Source: JAEUHO01 sp046350655 (GTDB lineage Bacteria > Planctomycetota > PLA2 > JAEUHO01). Taken from it: a DNA stretch of 64,000 bases. Where the stretch lies: the NCBI GenBank assembly GCA_046350655.1, contig JAXMAB010000004.1, positions 372,001-436,000 on the forward strand, in the 5' to 3' direction. Below, in pieces: positions 25,564 to 35,636 of the stretch. A model generated the notes under the pieces. It had not been told where the DNA came from, searched no databases, and saw only the letters and a program-made list of their open reading frames with translations. The position numbers and the translations under genes were made by a program. Each line of letters starts with the position of its first letter. Position 1 is the first letter of the stretch.

Positions 25564-26385
25564 TCAGGCCGCGGCGACCGCGGCGCGCCGGGCGACGCGG
25601 GCCGGTTCCACCTGCACGAGGGCCTCGGCGAGGAGCGCCGCGTCGGCGCGGACGAGCACCCGCCACGCGCCCGGGTGGCGCAGGACCTCGGCGAGGGCGT
25701 CGCCGACGACCTTGAAGCGCGCGGCGCCGCCGACGGCGTCGCGGCGCGGCGAGAGCCGGACCGTGCGGCCCGCGCCGGCGTGGGACAGGGCGACCACCAG
25801 CGGCGGCGCGTCGACGACGGTCGCGAGCGCGGGGTCGGTGTGGACGTCGATCACGAGGCCCGTGGCGCCCGGCCGGAGCACGGCGAGGTCGCCGCGGGCG
25901 TCGCCGTCGCCCTCGACGCCGAGGACGACGCGGCCGAGCGCGTGGGCGACGACGTCCTCGCGGTGGCGGGCCGCGGCGCGGCGACGGGCGCCGGTGACCC
26001 AGAGGAACAACAGCACGGCCGCGCCGCCCGCGGCGAAGGGGCGGAGCCCGCTCCGCAGCGTCGCGCGGAGCGCGCCGTCGACGTACGTCTCGGCGAGGGC
26101 GGCGCGGCGCGCGTCGCCGGGCGAGAGGCGCGACGCGATCACGGCCGAGGTCGCCGCGTCGGACGCGAGGCCCGCCGCGGCCTGGGCGCCGGCGAGGCGC
26201 TCGTAGGCCGCGGGGGAGGGACGCTCGCGGGCCGTCGTGGCCGCGGCGTCGAGGTCGGAGGCCCGCCCCGGCGCGCGCGCCCGGTCCAGCGCGGTCCAGG
26301 CCTCGAGGCCGCCGCCCACGAGGACGACGAGGGCGGCGAGCGCGGCGAGGAACGGACGCGAACGGGAGCAACGGGCGCGGTGCAT
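25564..26385 (-). CDS. Membrane-anchored protein of unknown function
   Basis: 273 residues. Two hydrophobic segments (about 11-29 and 118-133) frame an Ala-rich helical region with a TPR-like pair (TTARERPSPAAYERLAGAQA, SAVIASRLSPGDARRAALAE). The C-terminal domain (about 145-273) is predicted alpha/beta with no motif. The start at ATG 26385 follows the coiled-coil gene by 41 bp; both are on the minus strand and probably form a small operon. No family recognised. Confidence 0.55.
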   Translation of the reverse strand: MHRARCSRSRPFLAALAALVVLVGGGLEAWTALDRARAPGRASDLDAAATTARERPSPAAYERLAGAQAAAGLASDAATSAVIASRLSPGDARRAALAETYVDGALRATLRSGLRPFAAGGAAVLLFLWVTGARRRAAARHREDVVAHALGRVVLGVEGDGDARGDLAVLRPGATGLVIDVHTDPALATVVDAPPLVVALSHAGAGRTVRLSPRRDAVGGAARFKVVGDALAEVLRHPGAWRVLVRADAALLAEALVQVEPARVARRAAVAAA

Positions 26386-26426
26386 GGGCGGGCCTCCGAG
26401 AGGGACGACGGCGAACGGGCCTTGCG

Positions 26427-27269
26427 TCAGTTGGACGGGGCCGCGGTCACGGGCGCCGTGGGGGGAAGGCCCGCCTCGAGCGCGGCCTTCAGCGCGTCCA
26501 CCGCGGTCTCGCCGTGGAACGGGTCGAACGCGTCGGCGGCGTGCAGCGCCTCGCTGCGGCGCGCGTAGTACTCGAGGCGGCGGTCCTGCTCGCGGATCGA
26601 GCCGCGGATCGCCGCGATGCGCGTCTCGGCCTCGCCGAAGCCGCTGCGGTCGATGGAGGCGTCGGCGGCCTTGCGGGTCTGCGCGACGACGGTGCGGGCC
26701 TCGAGGGCCTCGACCTCCGCCTGCAGCACCGTGACCTCCTCGGCGAGGCGCGCCTGCGCGGCCTTCGCGGACGCGACCTCCTTGAGCGTCGCCTCGTGGT
26801 CGCGCTGGAGCGCGGCGAGGTCCTGCTCGCGACGCTCGAGGATCACGACGGCGGCCTGGAACTCGCGGGCGCGGCGCACGGCGGCGTGCTCCTCCTCGGA
26901 CGGCGCCGGCGCGGCGCCGCCGGCGACGGCGTACGTCGACGTGCCGCGCTGCTCGAGGGTCGCGTGGAGCGCGGCGAGCTGCGCGCGTTCGCGCGCGACG
27001 CCGGCGCGGCGGGCCTTCACCTCGCGCTCGGTGCGCGCGAGCGTGTCGGCGAGGGCCTCCGCGGCGATCTCGCCGCGGATGACGTTCTCCGCGTAGTGGT
27101 CCACCTGGGCGCGGGCCTCGGCGACCTGCGTGCGGAGCGGGACGGACGACGTGAGCGACGCGCGGACGGACTCGCGCGCCCGGGAGAGCGTGCGGCCGAC
27201 GACGTCGGCGCCGACGAACGTGACCACGCCGCCCACGACGAGAGCGGTGACGACGAGCTTCTTGAACAC
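26427..27269 (-). CDS. Membrane-anchored coiled-coil protein
   Basis: 280 residues from ATG 27269 with GGAGG upstream. One N-terminal membrane segment (about 4-24) precedes long helices with heptad character (about 45-115 and 130-235), rich in Glu, Arg and Ala. Short loops lie at about 110-130 and 200-205, and a Pro-rich tail closes the protein. The general look is PspA- or HlyD-like coiled coil, but no family motif is visible. The stop codon abuts a GGGCCTTGCG variant of the dispersed palindrome. The kinase gene lies about 108 bp upstream in the same direction, so a shared transcript is possible. Confidence 0.6.
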   Translation of the reverse strand: MFKKLVVTALVVGGVVTFVGADVVGRTLSRARESVRASLTSSVPLRTQVAEARAQVDHYAENVIRGEIAAEALADTLARTEREVKARRAGVARERAQLAALHATLEQRGTSTYAVAGGAAPAPSEEEHAAVRRAREFQAAVVILERREQDLAALQRDHEATLKEVASAKAAQARLAEEVTVLQAEVEALEARTVVAQTRKAADASIDRSGFGEAETRIAAIRGSIREQDRRLEYYARRSEALHAADAFDPFHGETAVDALKAALEAGLPPTAPVTAAPSN

Positions 27270-27377
27270 GGGGAACCTCCAGGGAAGGACGGGACGGGGA
27301 CAGACGGGGACCGCGTTCGCGCGGGTGCGCGAGTCACGGAGGGGAGAGCGAGGACGCGACGGTGTCGGAGGGAGCGG

Positions 27378-29303
<1,926 letters not shown>

Positions 29304-29419
29304 GCGCGTTCCCTACTCAACGAGCGTGCCACGCGGCCGAGGGGCCCACGACTCCGGTCCAACCCGTTCCCCACGGCCGACTTACGTCGGTCCGGGCCTC
29401 GCGTACCCCCGCCGGCCGA

Positions 29420-29436
29420 TTGAACGTTTCGTTCAA
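29420..29436. repeat. Inverted repeat TTGAACG-TTT-CGTTCAA
   Basis: A perfect 7-bp stem with a 3-base loop, in the gap between the hairpin array and the kinase promoter. Its A/T content is unusual for this genome. It could be a small operator or part of the array flank. Confidence 0.5.
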
Positions 29437-29451
29437 CGTTCCGTCGACAGC

Positions 29452-29612
29452 GGAACAAAGGGCTACGACCCCGTTGTTCCAGGTGAAACAAAGGGCTACG
29501 ACCCGGTTGTTCCAGGTGGAACAAAGGGCTACGACCCCGTTGTTCCAGGTGGAACAAAGGGCTACGACCCCGTTGTTCCAGGTGGAACAAAGGGCTACGA
29601 CCCCGTTGTTCC
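29452..29612. repeat. Tandem array of five 33-bp hairpin units
   Basis: Units start at 29452, 29485, 29518, 29551 and 29584, exactly 33 bp apart. Each is a 29-base inverted repeat (GGAACAA, core AGGGCTACGACCCCG, TTGTTCC) followed by the spacer AGGT. Unit 2 differs by two bases, and the other four cores are identical. On the minus strand the last unit supplies the final codons and the TAG stop of the sigma54-activator gene. The spacers are only 4 bp and identical, so it is not a CRISPR array. A solo copy is at 9434-9462. Confidence 0.9.
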
Positions 29613-31457
29613 GGGATCGCCGTAGTCGCGGAGCTTGCGGTTGAGCGTCGGCCACGAGATGCCGAGGAGCGCGGCGGCCTCGCCCTTGCGGCCCTTCGTG
29701 TGCGCGAGCGCGGCCAGGATCGCCCGCTTCTCGGCCTCCGCGACCGTCAGCAGCTCGCCCGCGGGCGAGGGGGCCCCCGCGGCGACCGGCGGCGCGGGCC
29801 GCGGCAGGTCGGCCGCCGTCAGCGTGTCGCCCGACGAGAGGACCACCGCGCGCTCGAGCGCGTTCTCGAGCTCGCGCACGTTGCCCGGCCAGCGGTGCGC
29901 CCGCAGCGCGGCCCGCGCGTCCGCCGAGAGGCGCGGCGTCCGCCGGCCGAGCCGCGCGGCGATGCGCTCGAGGAACCGCTCCGCGAGCGTCTCGACGTCG
30001 TCCCCGCGGTCGCGGAGCGGCGGCGTGTCGATCGTCACGACCGCGAGCCGGTACCAGAGGTCCTCGCGGAACGCGCCCGCCCGCACCATCGCGGGCAGGT
30101 CGCGGTGCGTCGCCGCGACGAGCCGGCAGTCGAGCCGGAGCACGTCGCGCCCGCCCACCCGCGTGTAGGTGCGGTCCGAGAGCACGCGCAGCAGCTTCGC
30201 CTGCAGCGCCGGCGACAGCTCGCCCACCTCGTCGAGGAACAGGGTCCCGCCCGCGGCCTGCGCGATGCGGCCGTCGGTCCGCGCGTCCGCGCCGGTGAAC
30301 GCGCCCTTCTCGTGCCCGAACAGCTCGCTCTCGACGAGCCCCTCGACGATCGCCGCGCAGTTGAGCGCGACGAACGGCCCGCCGCGCCGCGCGCTGCCCG
30401 CGTGCAGCCGTCGCGCCACCAACTCCTTGCCGGTGCCCGTCTCGCCGCGCACGAGCACGGTCGCGTCGGTCGGCGCGGCGCGGTCCACCTGCGCGATCAG
30501 GGCCCGCACGGCCGGCGACGCCCCGAGGATCTCGACGGCGCCCGCCGTCGCGCCGGCCGACGTCGCGCGCCGCAGCTCGGCCCGCGCGGTGGACAGGGCC
30601 CCGATCGTGCGCAACGCGAGACCCGCCTGCCGCGCGACCGTCGCCACCACCTCGAGGTCGGCCTCCGTGAACCGGCCCGCGTCGCGCGCCTCGAGCACGA
30701 CGAGGCCCGCGACGCCCTCGGCCGTCGCGAGCGGCGCCGCCAGCGTCGAGCGGAACGGGCTCGTGACGAGGCTCGCGTGCGGGCCGCGGAGGGCCGGGTC
30801 GTCGCCGTCGCGGACCAGCACGGCCTCGCCGTCCGTCAGCACGCGCCGCACGAGCGTCCGCGACCACGGCAACGCGCCCGTCCCCGCGGGGTGGTCGGCC
30901 GCGACGCGCAGGGCCTCGCGTCCCCCGAGCAACAGCTGGGCCCGGTCGCTGCCGAGCGCCTCCGCGAGCAGGTCCACGATCCCGCGCGCGAGCGCGTCCA
31001 CGTCGCGTGCGCCCGCCGCCGCCTCCGCCGTGCGGCACACGAGCGCGAGCCGCGCCACCGCGCCCGCGCCGCCGCCGCGCGCCGGGTCGGCCGCCGCGGG
31101 GTCGACCGCCGCCGCCACCACGGCGTCGTCGGCCGCCGCGGGCTCGACGATGCGCGTGGGGCGGTCGCCGCGCGGGCCCCCGACGAACCGCAGGCGCACC
31201 TCGCCGATCGCCACCTCGTCGCCGTCGGCCAGGACGGCCCGCGTCACCCGCGCGCCGTTGACGCGCGTCCCGTTGGCCGACGCCAGGTCCTCGACGACGA
31301 CGCGGTCGCCGTCGCGCCGCACCTCGGCGTGGCGCCGCGAGGCGGTCTCGTCGAACAGCCTCAGGTCGGCCTCGTCGCCGCGCCCGAGGACGACGCGCGC
31401 GCCGACCGCGACCTCGTCGGCGCTCGTGCGACCGGCGATGCGGACGAGGCGCTCCAC
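29595..31457 (-). CDS. FHA-GAF-AAA+ sigma54-dependent transcription activator
   Basis: 620 residues. The FHA domain (about 15-95; LGRGDEADLRL, SRRHAEV, NGTRVNG) is followed by a GAF domain (about 150-285), then an AAA+ domain with Walker A GETGTGKE (338-345), GAFTGA loop (385-390), Walker B GGTLFLDEVGEL and R-finger segment. A Fis-type helix-turn-helix closes the protein (GEAAALLGISWPTLNRKL). GAFTGA shows that it engages sigma54. The FHA domain suggests input from phosphothreonine, so one of the local kinases may control it (inference). The start is one base after the stop of the DsrE gene, so the two are coupled. The last codons lie in a hairpin repeat. Confidence 0.93.
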   Translation of the reverse strand: MERLVRIAGRTSADEVAVGARVVLGRGDEADLRLFDETASRRHAEVRRDGDRVVVEDLASANGTRVNGARVTRAVLADGDEVAIGEVRLRFVGGPRGDRPTRIVEPAAADDAVVAAAVDPAAADPARGGGAGAVARLALVCRTAEAAAGARDVDALARGIVDLLAEALGSDRAQLLLGGREALRVAADHPAGTGALPWSRTLVRRVLTDGEAVLVRDGDDPALRGPHASLVTSPFRSTLAAPLATAEGVAGLVVLEARDAGRFTEADLEVVATVARQAGLALRTIGALSTARAELRRATSAGATAGAVEILGASPAVRALIAQVDRAAPTDATVLVRGETGTGKELVARRLHAGSARRGGPFVALNCAAIVEGLVESELFGHEKGAFTGADARTDGRIAQAAGGTLFLDEVGELSPALQAKLLRVLSDRTYTRVGGRDVLRLDCRLVAATHRDLPAMVRAGAFREDLWYRLAVVTIDTPPLRDRGDDVETLAERFLERIAARLGRRTPRLSADARAALRAHRWPGNVRELENALERAVVLSSGDTLTAADLPRPAPPVAAGAPSPAGELLTVAEAEKRAILAALAHTKGRKGEAAALLGISWPTLNRKLRDYGDPGTTGS

Positions 31458-31458
31458 G

Positions 31459-31842
31459 TCAGTACCCGACGAAGACGTGCCCGGTGGCCACGAGGTTCGC
31501 CACCATCCCGGCGTCCGCCAACGACGCGCCCTCGACGAGCGCGTCGTCGAGGTAGCCCCGGGCGCGCCACGCGTCGAGGTCGACGAACACCTTCGCGCCC
31601 GCGCGCACCGCGGACTCGAGCAGGGCCTTCACGTCCGGGCGGCCGTCGCCGTTGAGCGCCGCCGCCACGCCCTTCGCCGCCAGGCGCACGCCCTCGAGGT
31701 CGAGCACGAGCGCCGGGGCCCCGACGGTGGGCGCGGCACCGATCGCCGCCGCCCGCACGACCCGGAGCGCCGCGACGACGCGGTCCGGTTCGTCGCTGGA
31801 GTGGAGCAGGTGGACGGCGAGGCGCGGTGCAGCGAGGCCCAT
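31459..31842 (-). CDS. DsrE/DsrF-like sulfur-relay fold protein
   Basis: 127 residues from ATG 31842. The pattern LAVHLLHSSDEPDRVVAALRVV, APALVLDLEGVRLAAKG, KVFVDLDAWRARG and a C-terminal ANLVATGHVFVGY matches small DsrE-fold proteins; the TusD/DsrE active Cys is replaced (DLDAW where Cys is usual). Sulfur transfer is therefore not supported. Its stop precedes the sigma54-activator start by one base, so it may be a regulatory partner. A TACCTT box seven bases before the ATG, with no Shine-Dalgarno sequence, suggests a leaderless transcript. Confidence 0.65.
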   Translation of the reverse strand: MGLAAPRLAVHLLHSSDEPDRVVAALRVVRAAAIGAAPTVGAPALVLDLEGVRLAAKGVAAALNGDGRPDVKALLESAVRAGAKVFVDLDAWRARGYLDDALVEGASLADAGMVANLVATGHVFVGY

Positions 31843-31966
31843 GCGCGTGAAGGTACCCGGAACCCGACGTCGGAGCCGCGCGGGCCTCGCGTGCCCGGGC
31901 ACCCGACCGCGGTCCTCGCCGCCAACTCGTCCCACGCGCGTCCGCGGACGCGCGCCCCGAAAGCGA

Positions 31967-31998
31967 GACCGGGCGGCCCGTGTGGGGGCCGCCCGGTC
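31967..31998 (-). terminator. Terminator-like hairpin after the candidate selenoprotein gene
   Basis: GACCGGGCGGCC (31967-31978) and GGCCGCCCGGTC (31987-31998) form a perfect 12-bp stem with an 8-base loop, 30 bases after the stop at 32029. On the minus strand it is followed by TCTCGCTTTC, a weak T tract. Confidence 0.6.
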
Positions 31999-32028
31999 GG
32001 AGAGTCTGCTGCGGAGGGGTGCGGGCCG

Positions 32029-32832
32029 TCAGTCGGCCTTCGCGACCGCCTTGCTCTTGTCACCCTTCGCGCGGAGCTCGAAGAGCTTCGTGCGCTGGGC
32101 CTGGGCCTTCTCCTGCCGGGCGTCGAGCTCGGCGCGCTTGGCCTCGATGTCCTTCTTGTCGGAGGGCGTGGCCTTGTCGGCGAGACGCTTCTCCTTCTCG
32201 TCGAGGACCGTGCGCTCCTTCGCGATCTTGTCGTACTCGATCAGGATCTTGAGGGACTCCTTGACGATCCCCTCGAGGTCCTGCTTGTACGCCTTGTTCG
32301 CGACGAGCTGCATCGTGCTCCACACCTCGCTGACCTTCAGCGCGTTGCCTTCGACGGCCTTCACGCTCTTGAGGTCGTGCGTGACGAAGATGAGGCGCGG
32401 CAGCTCCTTGCCGCCCTTGTCCTTGAGCAGCGCGTCGGCCGCGGCCGACTCCGCCGTCATCTTCACCATGTGGAACGCCTTCGAGCCGAGCTGGATGCGG
32501 TCGTCGTCGAGAATCACCTTCTCGATGTTGTCCACCAGCTTGGTGTCGCCGGCCGAGGGGTCGGAGACGTACACCAGCCACGGCTTGTCCGGGGTCAGGC
32601 TCGTCTCGGTCGGCGTCGCGGCGGGAGCATCCGCCGGCGCGCTGACCCCTTCACCCGTCACGACCGCCGCGGCCTTCTCGGGCTGCGGGATCGACTCCAA
32701 CGTCTCCCACGAGATCTGCAGGTCGGCCACACTGGCCGACGAACGACCTCAGCACTCACCCGAAGCGACGTAGGGGAACGCGATCGCCGCCAAGGCGAAC
32801 GCGCCCACCGTCGCGAGCATCGTCTTCCGCAT
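32029..32832 (-). CDS. Candidate selenoprotein: secreted thioredoxin-like protein with in-frame UGA
   Basis: Reading from ATG 32832 (GGAGAG six bases upstream) gives a textbook signal peptide, MRKTMLATVGAFALAAIAFP then YVASGEC, and then TGA at 32751-32749. The same frame stays open for 239 more codons to 32029. If TGA is read as selenocysteine, the product has 267 residues with Cys27-Sec28 just after the predicted cleavage site. After the UGA, 8 bases precede a perfect 8-bp stem with loop GTG (32740-32722), so 16 nt separate UGA and loop and the loop begins with G, as in bacterial SECIS rules. The body (WLVYVSDPSAGD, RLIFVTHD) looks thioredoxin-like and ends in a Lys-rich coiled coil. Alternative: a 27-residue leader peptide plus a 233-residue gene from GTG 32730. 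Confidence 0.55.
32722..32740 (-). promoter_or_regulatory. Putative SECIS-like hairpin
   Basis: On the minus strand, GTCGGCCA-GTG-TGGCCGAC: an 8-bp perfect stem and a three-base loop, starting nine bases after the in-frame UGA. Its spacing and loop G fit the usual description of bacterial SECIS elements. It is inside the coding frame. Confidence 0.45.
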
Positions 32833-32878
32833 TGCGGGACTCTCCAGCGGGCGCGGTGCGCGCCCGGACAACCCCCCT

Positions 32879-32906
32879 ATCGTACGGGGTGGGGCGACGA
32901 CCGCAA
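32879..32906 (-). promoter_or_regulatory. Sigma70-type promoter of the candidate selenoprotein gene
   Basis: On the minus strand, TTGCGG (32906-32901), a 16-base spacer and TACGAT (32884-32879). Transcription from here would begin near 32872, leaving a 40-base leader that contains GGAGAG before ATG 32832. This supports 32832, not 32730, as the start of the gene. Confidence 0.6.
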
Positions 32907-32970
32907 CCCTCTCCGTCCGACATCGGGCCCGGGTTGAAGATTGCAAATAGCAAAGATATGGGGGGGGGTA

Positions 32971-32997
32971 GCTGGCGACCCCCGGGGGGCAGCCAGC
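32971..32997 (-). terminator. Hairpin downstream of the peroxiredoxin gene
   Basis: GCTGGC (32971-32976) and GCCAGC (32992-32997) enclose CCCCC/GGGGG, so a nearly continuous stem can form. It is about 36 bases after the bcp stop. On the minus strand a C run and CATATCTTTGC follow; there is no good T tract, so terminator function is tentative. Confidence 0.35.
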
Positions 32998-33033
32998 AAC
33001 CCGGGGGTACGCGAGGCCCGGTCGGGGGCGTCC

Positions 33034-33702
33034 CTACGGCAGCGACTTGAGCAGTTCGACCGGGTGGCTCTTCACGTCCACCTTGTCGATGATCTGCTCG
33101 AGGGTGCCCGTCGGGCCGATCACGAACGTGTTCCGCTTGGCCCACTGGGCCTTCGCGTCCGTCGCGACGCCGAGCGCGAGGCCGAGCGCCCGCTCCGTGT
33201 CGCACAACATGTCGAACGGGAAGTGGAACTTCTCGGCGAAGGCCTTGTTCTCGGCGGGCGTGTCGAACGAGATGCCCAGGACGACGACACCCTTCTTCGT
33301 GTAGGCGTCGTGCTGGTCGCGGAAGCCGCAGCCCTCGAGGGTGCAGCCCGGGGTGTCCGCCTTCGGGAAGTACCAGAGAACGACGCGCTTGCCCGCGAAC
33401 TCGCGGAACGAGCGCTCCTTGCCGTGCTGGTCCTTGAGGCGGATGTCGGGGATGGCGTCACCGATCTTGAGCACGGCGTTCTCCTTCGGGGGGGGCGGGG
33501 CGGCGGGACTCGAGGCGGGGGCCGGCGCGGGGGCGGATGCGGCGGCCGGCGCTGGAGCCGGTGTCGGGGACGGGGCCGGCATCGCGGCCGCCGCCGGAGG
33601 CGTGGCCGGGGCCTTCGCGGGCGCCGAGTCGCCGCAGCCGGCGCAGGCCACGAGGGCGACGAGGCCGAGGAGCACTCGGGGTCGGACGGCGGTCGGGATC
33701 AT
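33034..33702 (-). CDS. bcp: Lipoprotein peroxiredoxin, Bcp/PrxQ type
   Basis: 222 residues from ATG 33702. A lipoprotein signal (LLGLVALVAC, acylation at Cys about 20) leads to a Pro/Ala linker (about 27-75). The Prx domain has the peroxidatic Cys in KADTPGCTLEGCGFRD, with the resolving Cys five residues later as in PrxQ, preceded by VVLWYFP. C-terminal TFVIGPTGTLEQIIDKV completes the fold. The family reduces H2O2 and organic peroxides using thioredoxin. The family is normally cytoplasmic; this copy is probably anchored in the periplasm. A TACCAT box eight bases before the ATG and no Shine-Dalgarno sequence suggest a leaderless mRNA. Confidence 0.9.
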   Translation of the reverse strand: MIPTAVRPRVLLGLVALVACAGCGDSAPAKAPATPPAAAAMPAPSPTPAPAPAAASAPAPAPASSPAAPPPPKENAVLKIGDAIPDIRLKDQHGKERSFREFAGKRVVLWYFPKADTPGCTLEGCGFRDQHDAYTKKGVVVLGISFDTPAENKAFAEKFHFPFDMLCDTERALGLALGVATDAKAQWAKRNTFVIGPTGTLEQIIDKVDVKSHPVELLKSLP

Positions 33703-33763
33703 GGCCCGGAATGGTACGCGATCGGTCCGGGCAGGGCCCGCGCGCGCGGCCGATCTCCGTGGC

Positions 33764-35455
33764 CTACCGCAACCGCAGGCGCCGGATTCGCAGGGGCATG
33801 TCGTCGGGTTCGCGGGCGATGGCCTCGTCGTAGGCGCGCCGGGCGTCGGCCGTCCGGCCGAGCAGGGCGTACGCCTCGGCGAGGTTCGCCCACGGCCGCG
33901 CGTCGTCCTGCTCGTCGGGATCGCGCGTCCGCGCCTCGAGCGGGGCGAGGCGCGTCTCCGGGTCGAGCGCCGCCAGCAGGGGCGCGACGAACTCCCACGT
34001 CGGCCAGTCCGGCTTCGCGGCGGTGAACGGTGCGACAAGGGTTCGTGCGTCCGCGGTGCGGCCGACGCGACGGAGCGCGTCGGCGAGGAAGACACGCCGC
34101 CCCTCGCCCACCCCGATCGCGGCCAGATCGGCCTCGTGAATCGCGATCGCCCGCGCCGGGTCGAGCGCGAGCAGGCGCTGCCAGGTGTCGGCGCTGAAGC
34201 CGTCGTCGTTCACCAGCGGCGCTAGCGCCTCTCGCGCCTCCGCGACCCGGCCGAGCGCCGCCAGCGCGTCCACGCGCGAGAGGCGGAGCGCGTCGTCGTC
34301 GCCGAGCGCGAGCCGCGTCTCGAGCGACGCGAGGGCCGGGCCCGGCGCGAGCGACGCGATGCCCGCGAGCAACCACGCGCTGTCGAGCTCGCGGCAGCGG
34401 AAGAACGCCGCCGTCGCCTCGTCCACGTGCCCGGTCCGCAGCAACGTCGTCGCGAGGATCGTGAGCCGTTCGTCGTCGGGGAGCTCGCGCCACCGCTCGC
34501 GGATCCGCGGCAACAGTCGTTCTGGGGCGAGCTCGGCGAGGTTCGATGCCGCGTGAGCGGCGAACGGGTCGAGGTCGAGCGCGCGTTCGTACGCGTCGGC
34601 GGCGCCCGCAGGGTCGGCGCCCTGGCCGCGCAGCGTGTCGCCGAGCCCCGACCACCGTTCGGCGGTCGCGTCGTCGACGAGCGCCGCGCGCAATTCAGCG
34701 ACCTCGGCCGCGAAGGCGGATGCCTGACGCTCCTCGACGAGCCGCTTCTCCTCCGCGTGGACACGTGTCGCCCAGTCGGCCCAGGCCTGGGCCGCGGGAT
34801 GGTGCGCACTCGCCAGGGCATCCGCGACGATGCGCACCCTCCACGCTCCCCATGCGTCGCGGGCGGCCACGGTGCGGACCGCGGCGTCGTCGAACCCGCG
34901 GCGCAGCGCCTCCGCGAGCAGGGCGCGGAACGCGTCCGGATCCGCGACGGAGAGCGCGTCGGGGCCGTCGCGCAGCACCTCCGCCGCGCGGCCCGACACC
35001 GCGAGCAGGCCGTCGTACACGTGGGGGTCCGTCGGGATCACGATCCCGAGGGCCCGCATCGCGTCGTACACCCGCAGGCGGTTCGCGGGGCGGTCGAGCT
35101 GCGCCACCCGCGCCTCCACCGCGCGGACCTGGCCGGCGTCGCGGCGGCAGTACGCGGCCCCCGCGATCGCTGCCTCCGCGAACCGGCCCGTCGAGAGCAG
35201 GATCTCGAACTGCGCCCACGCGAGGCCCGCGTCGCGGCCGACGTCGAGGGTCAGGCGGTCGCTCGCGGCCGGCGGCGCGCCGGTGCCGGCGAGCGTGGGG
35301 GCCGTGCCGCCCGCGGGTGCGGTCCCAGCCGGGTCGTCATCGACGGTCGCCGGCCCCGCCGCGGGCGTCGCGCCGCGACCGACTGCGACGCCGATCGCGA
35401 ACCCCGCGACGACGCCGACCGCGACCGACAGGGACCACCCGCGCACCCGCGTCAT
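33764..35455 (-). CDS. Membrane-anchored TPR protein
   Basis: 563 residues from ATG 35455 (TACCAT box near 35476 on the minus strand). One N-terminal membrane segment (about 7-26) is followed by a Pro/Thr/Ala linker and tetratricopeptide-like helical pairs for the rest of the protein (for example ALDLDPFAAHAASNLAELAP, WANLAEAYALLGRTADARRA, YDEAIAREPDDMPLRIRRL at the C-terminus). It is a protein-interaction scaffold facing the periplasm; its partner is unknown. Its 3' end is 62 bp upstream of bcp, in the same direction. The longer upstream reading frame has no ribosome site and overlaps the promoter region. Confidence 0.75.
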   Translation of the reverse strand: MTRVRGWSLSVAVGVVAGFAIGVAVGRGATPAAGPATVDDDPAGTAPAGGTAPTLAGTGAPPAASDRLTLDVGRDAGLAWAQFEILLSTGRFAEAAIAGAAYCRRDAGQVRAVEARVAQLDRPANRLRVYDAMRALGIVIPTDPHVYDGLLAVSGRAAEVLRDGPDALSVADPDAFRALLAEALRRGFDDAAVRTVAARDAWGAWRVRIVADALASAHHPAAQAWADWATRVHAEEKRLVEERQASAFAAEVAELRAALVDDATAERWSGLGDTLRGQGADPAGAADAYERALDLDPFAAHAASNLAELAPERLLPRIRERWRELPDDERLTILATTLLRTGHVDEATAAFFRCRELDSAWLLAGIASLAPGPALASLETRLALGDDDALRLSRVDALAALGRVAEAREALAPLVNDDGFSADTWQRLLALDPARAIAIHEADLAAIGVGEGRRVFLADALRRVGRTADARTLVAPFTAAKPDWPTWEFVAPLLAALDPETRLAPLEARTRDPDEQDDARPWANLAEAYALLGRTADARRAYDEAIAREPDDMPLRIRRLRLR

Positions 35456-35636
35456 CGACGACTCCGGACCCCATGGTAGGACGTCGGGCGGCCCGCGATC
35501 CGAACACGCCCGGACGCGGGCACCTCGGGCCGGTCCGGGCACGCCGGCCACCGGGCCTCGCGTCCCCGGGGCCCGGCCGCGCCCGACCCGGGGCCGGCCG
35601 ACCTCGCCCGTCGGCGTCCGCGTAGACTCCCGCCCC

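Noticed and set aside
29452..29612. Possible CRISPR array
   Set aside because: The 'spacers' are four identical bases; there is no variable sequence and no cas gene in the window.
32029..32730. Independent 233-codon gene starting at GTG 32730
   Set aside because: Kept as the alternative only. The GTG lies in the loop of a perfect hairpin, has no good Shine-Dalgarno sequence, and the upstream in-frame peptide with promoter and Shine-Dalgarno would be only a signal peptide.
32941..32970. TTGCAAATAGCAAAGATATGG as an operator
   Set aside because: A/T-rich for this genome but no symmetrical site can be defined, and no regulator gene is adjacent.
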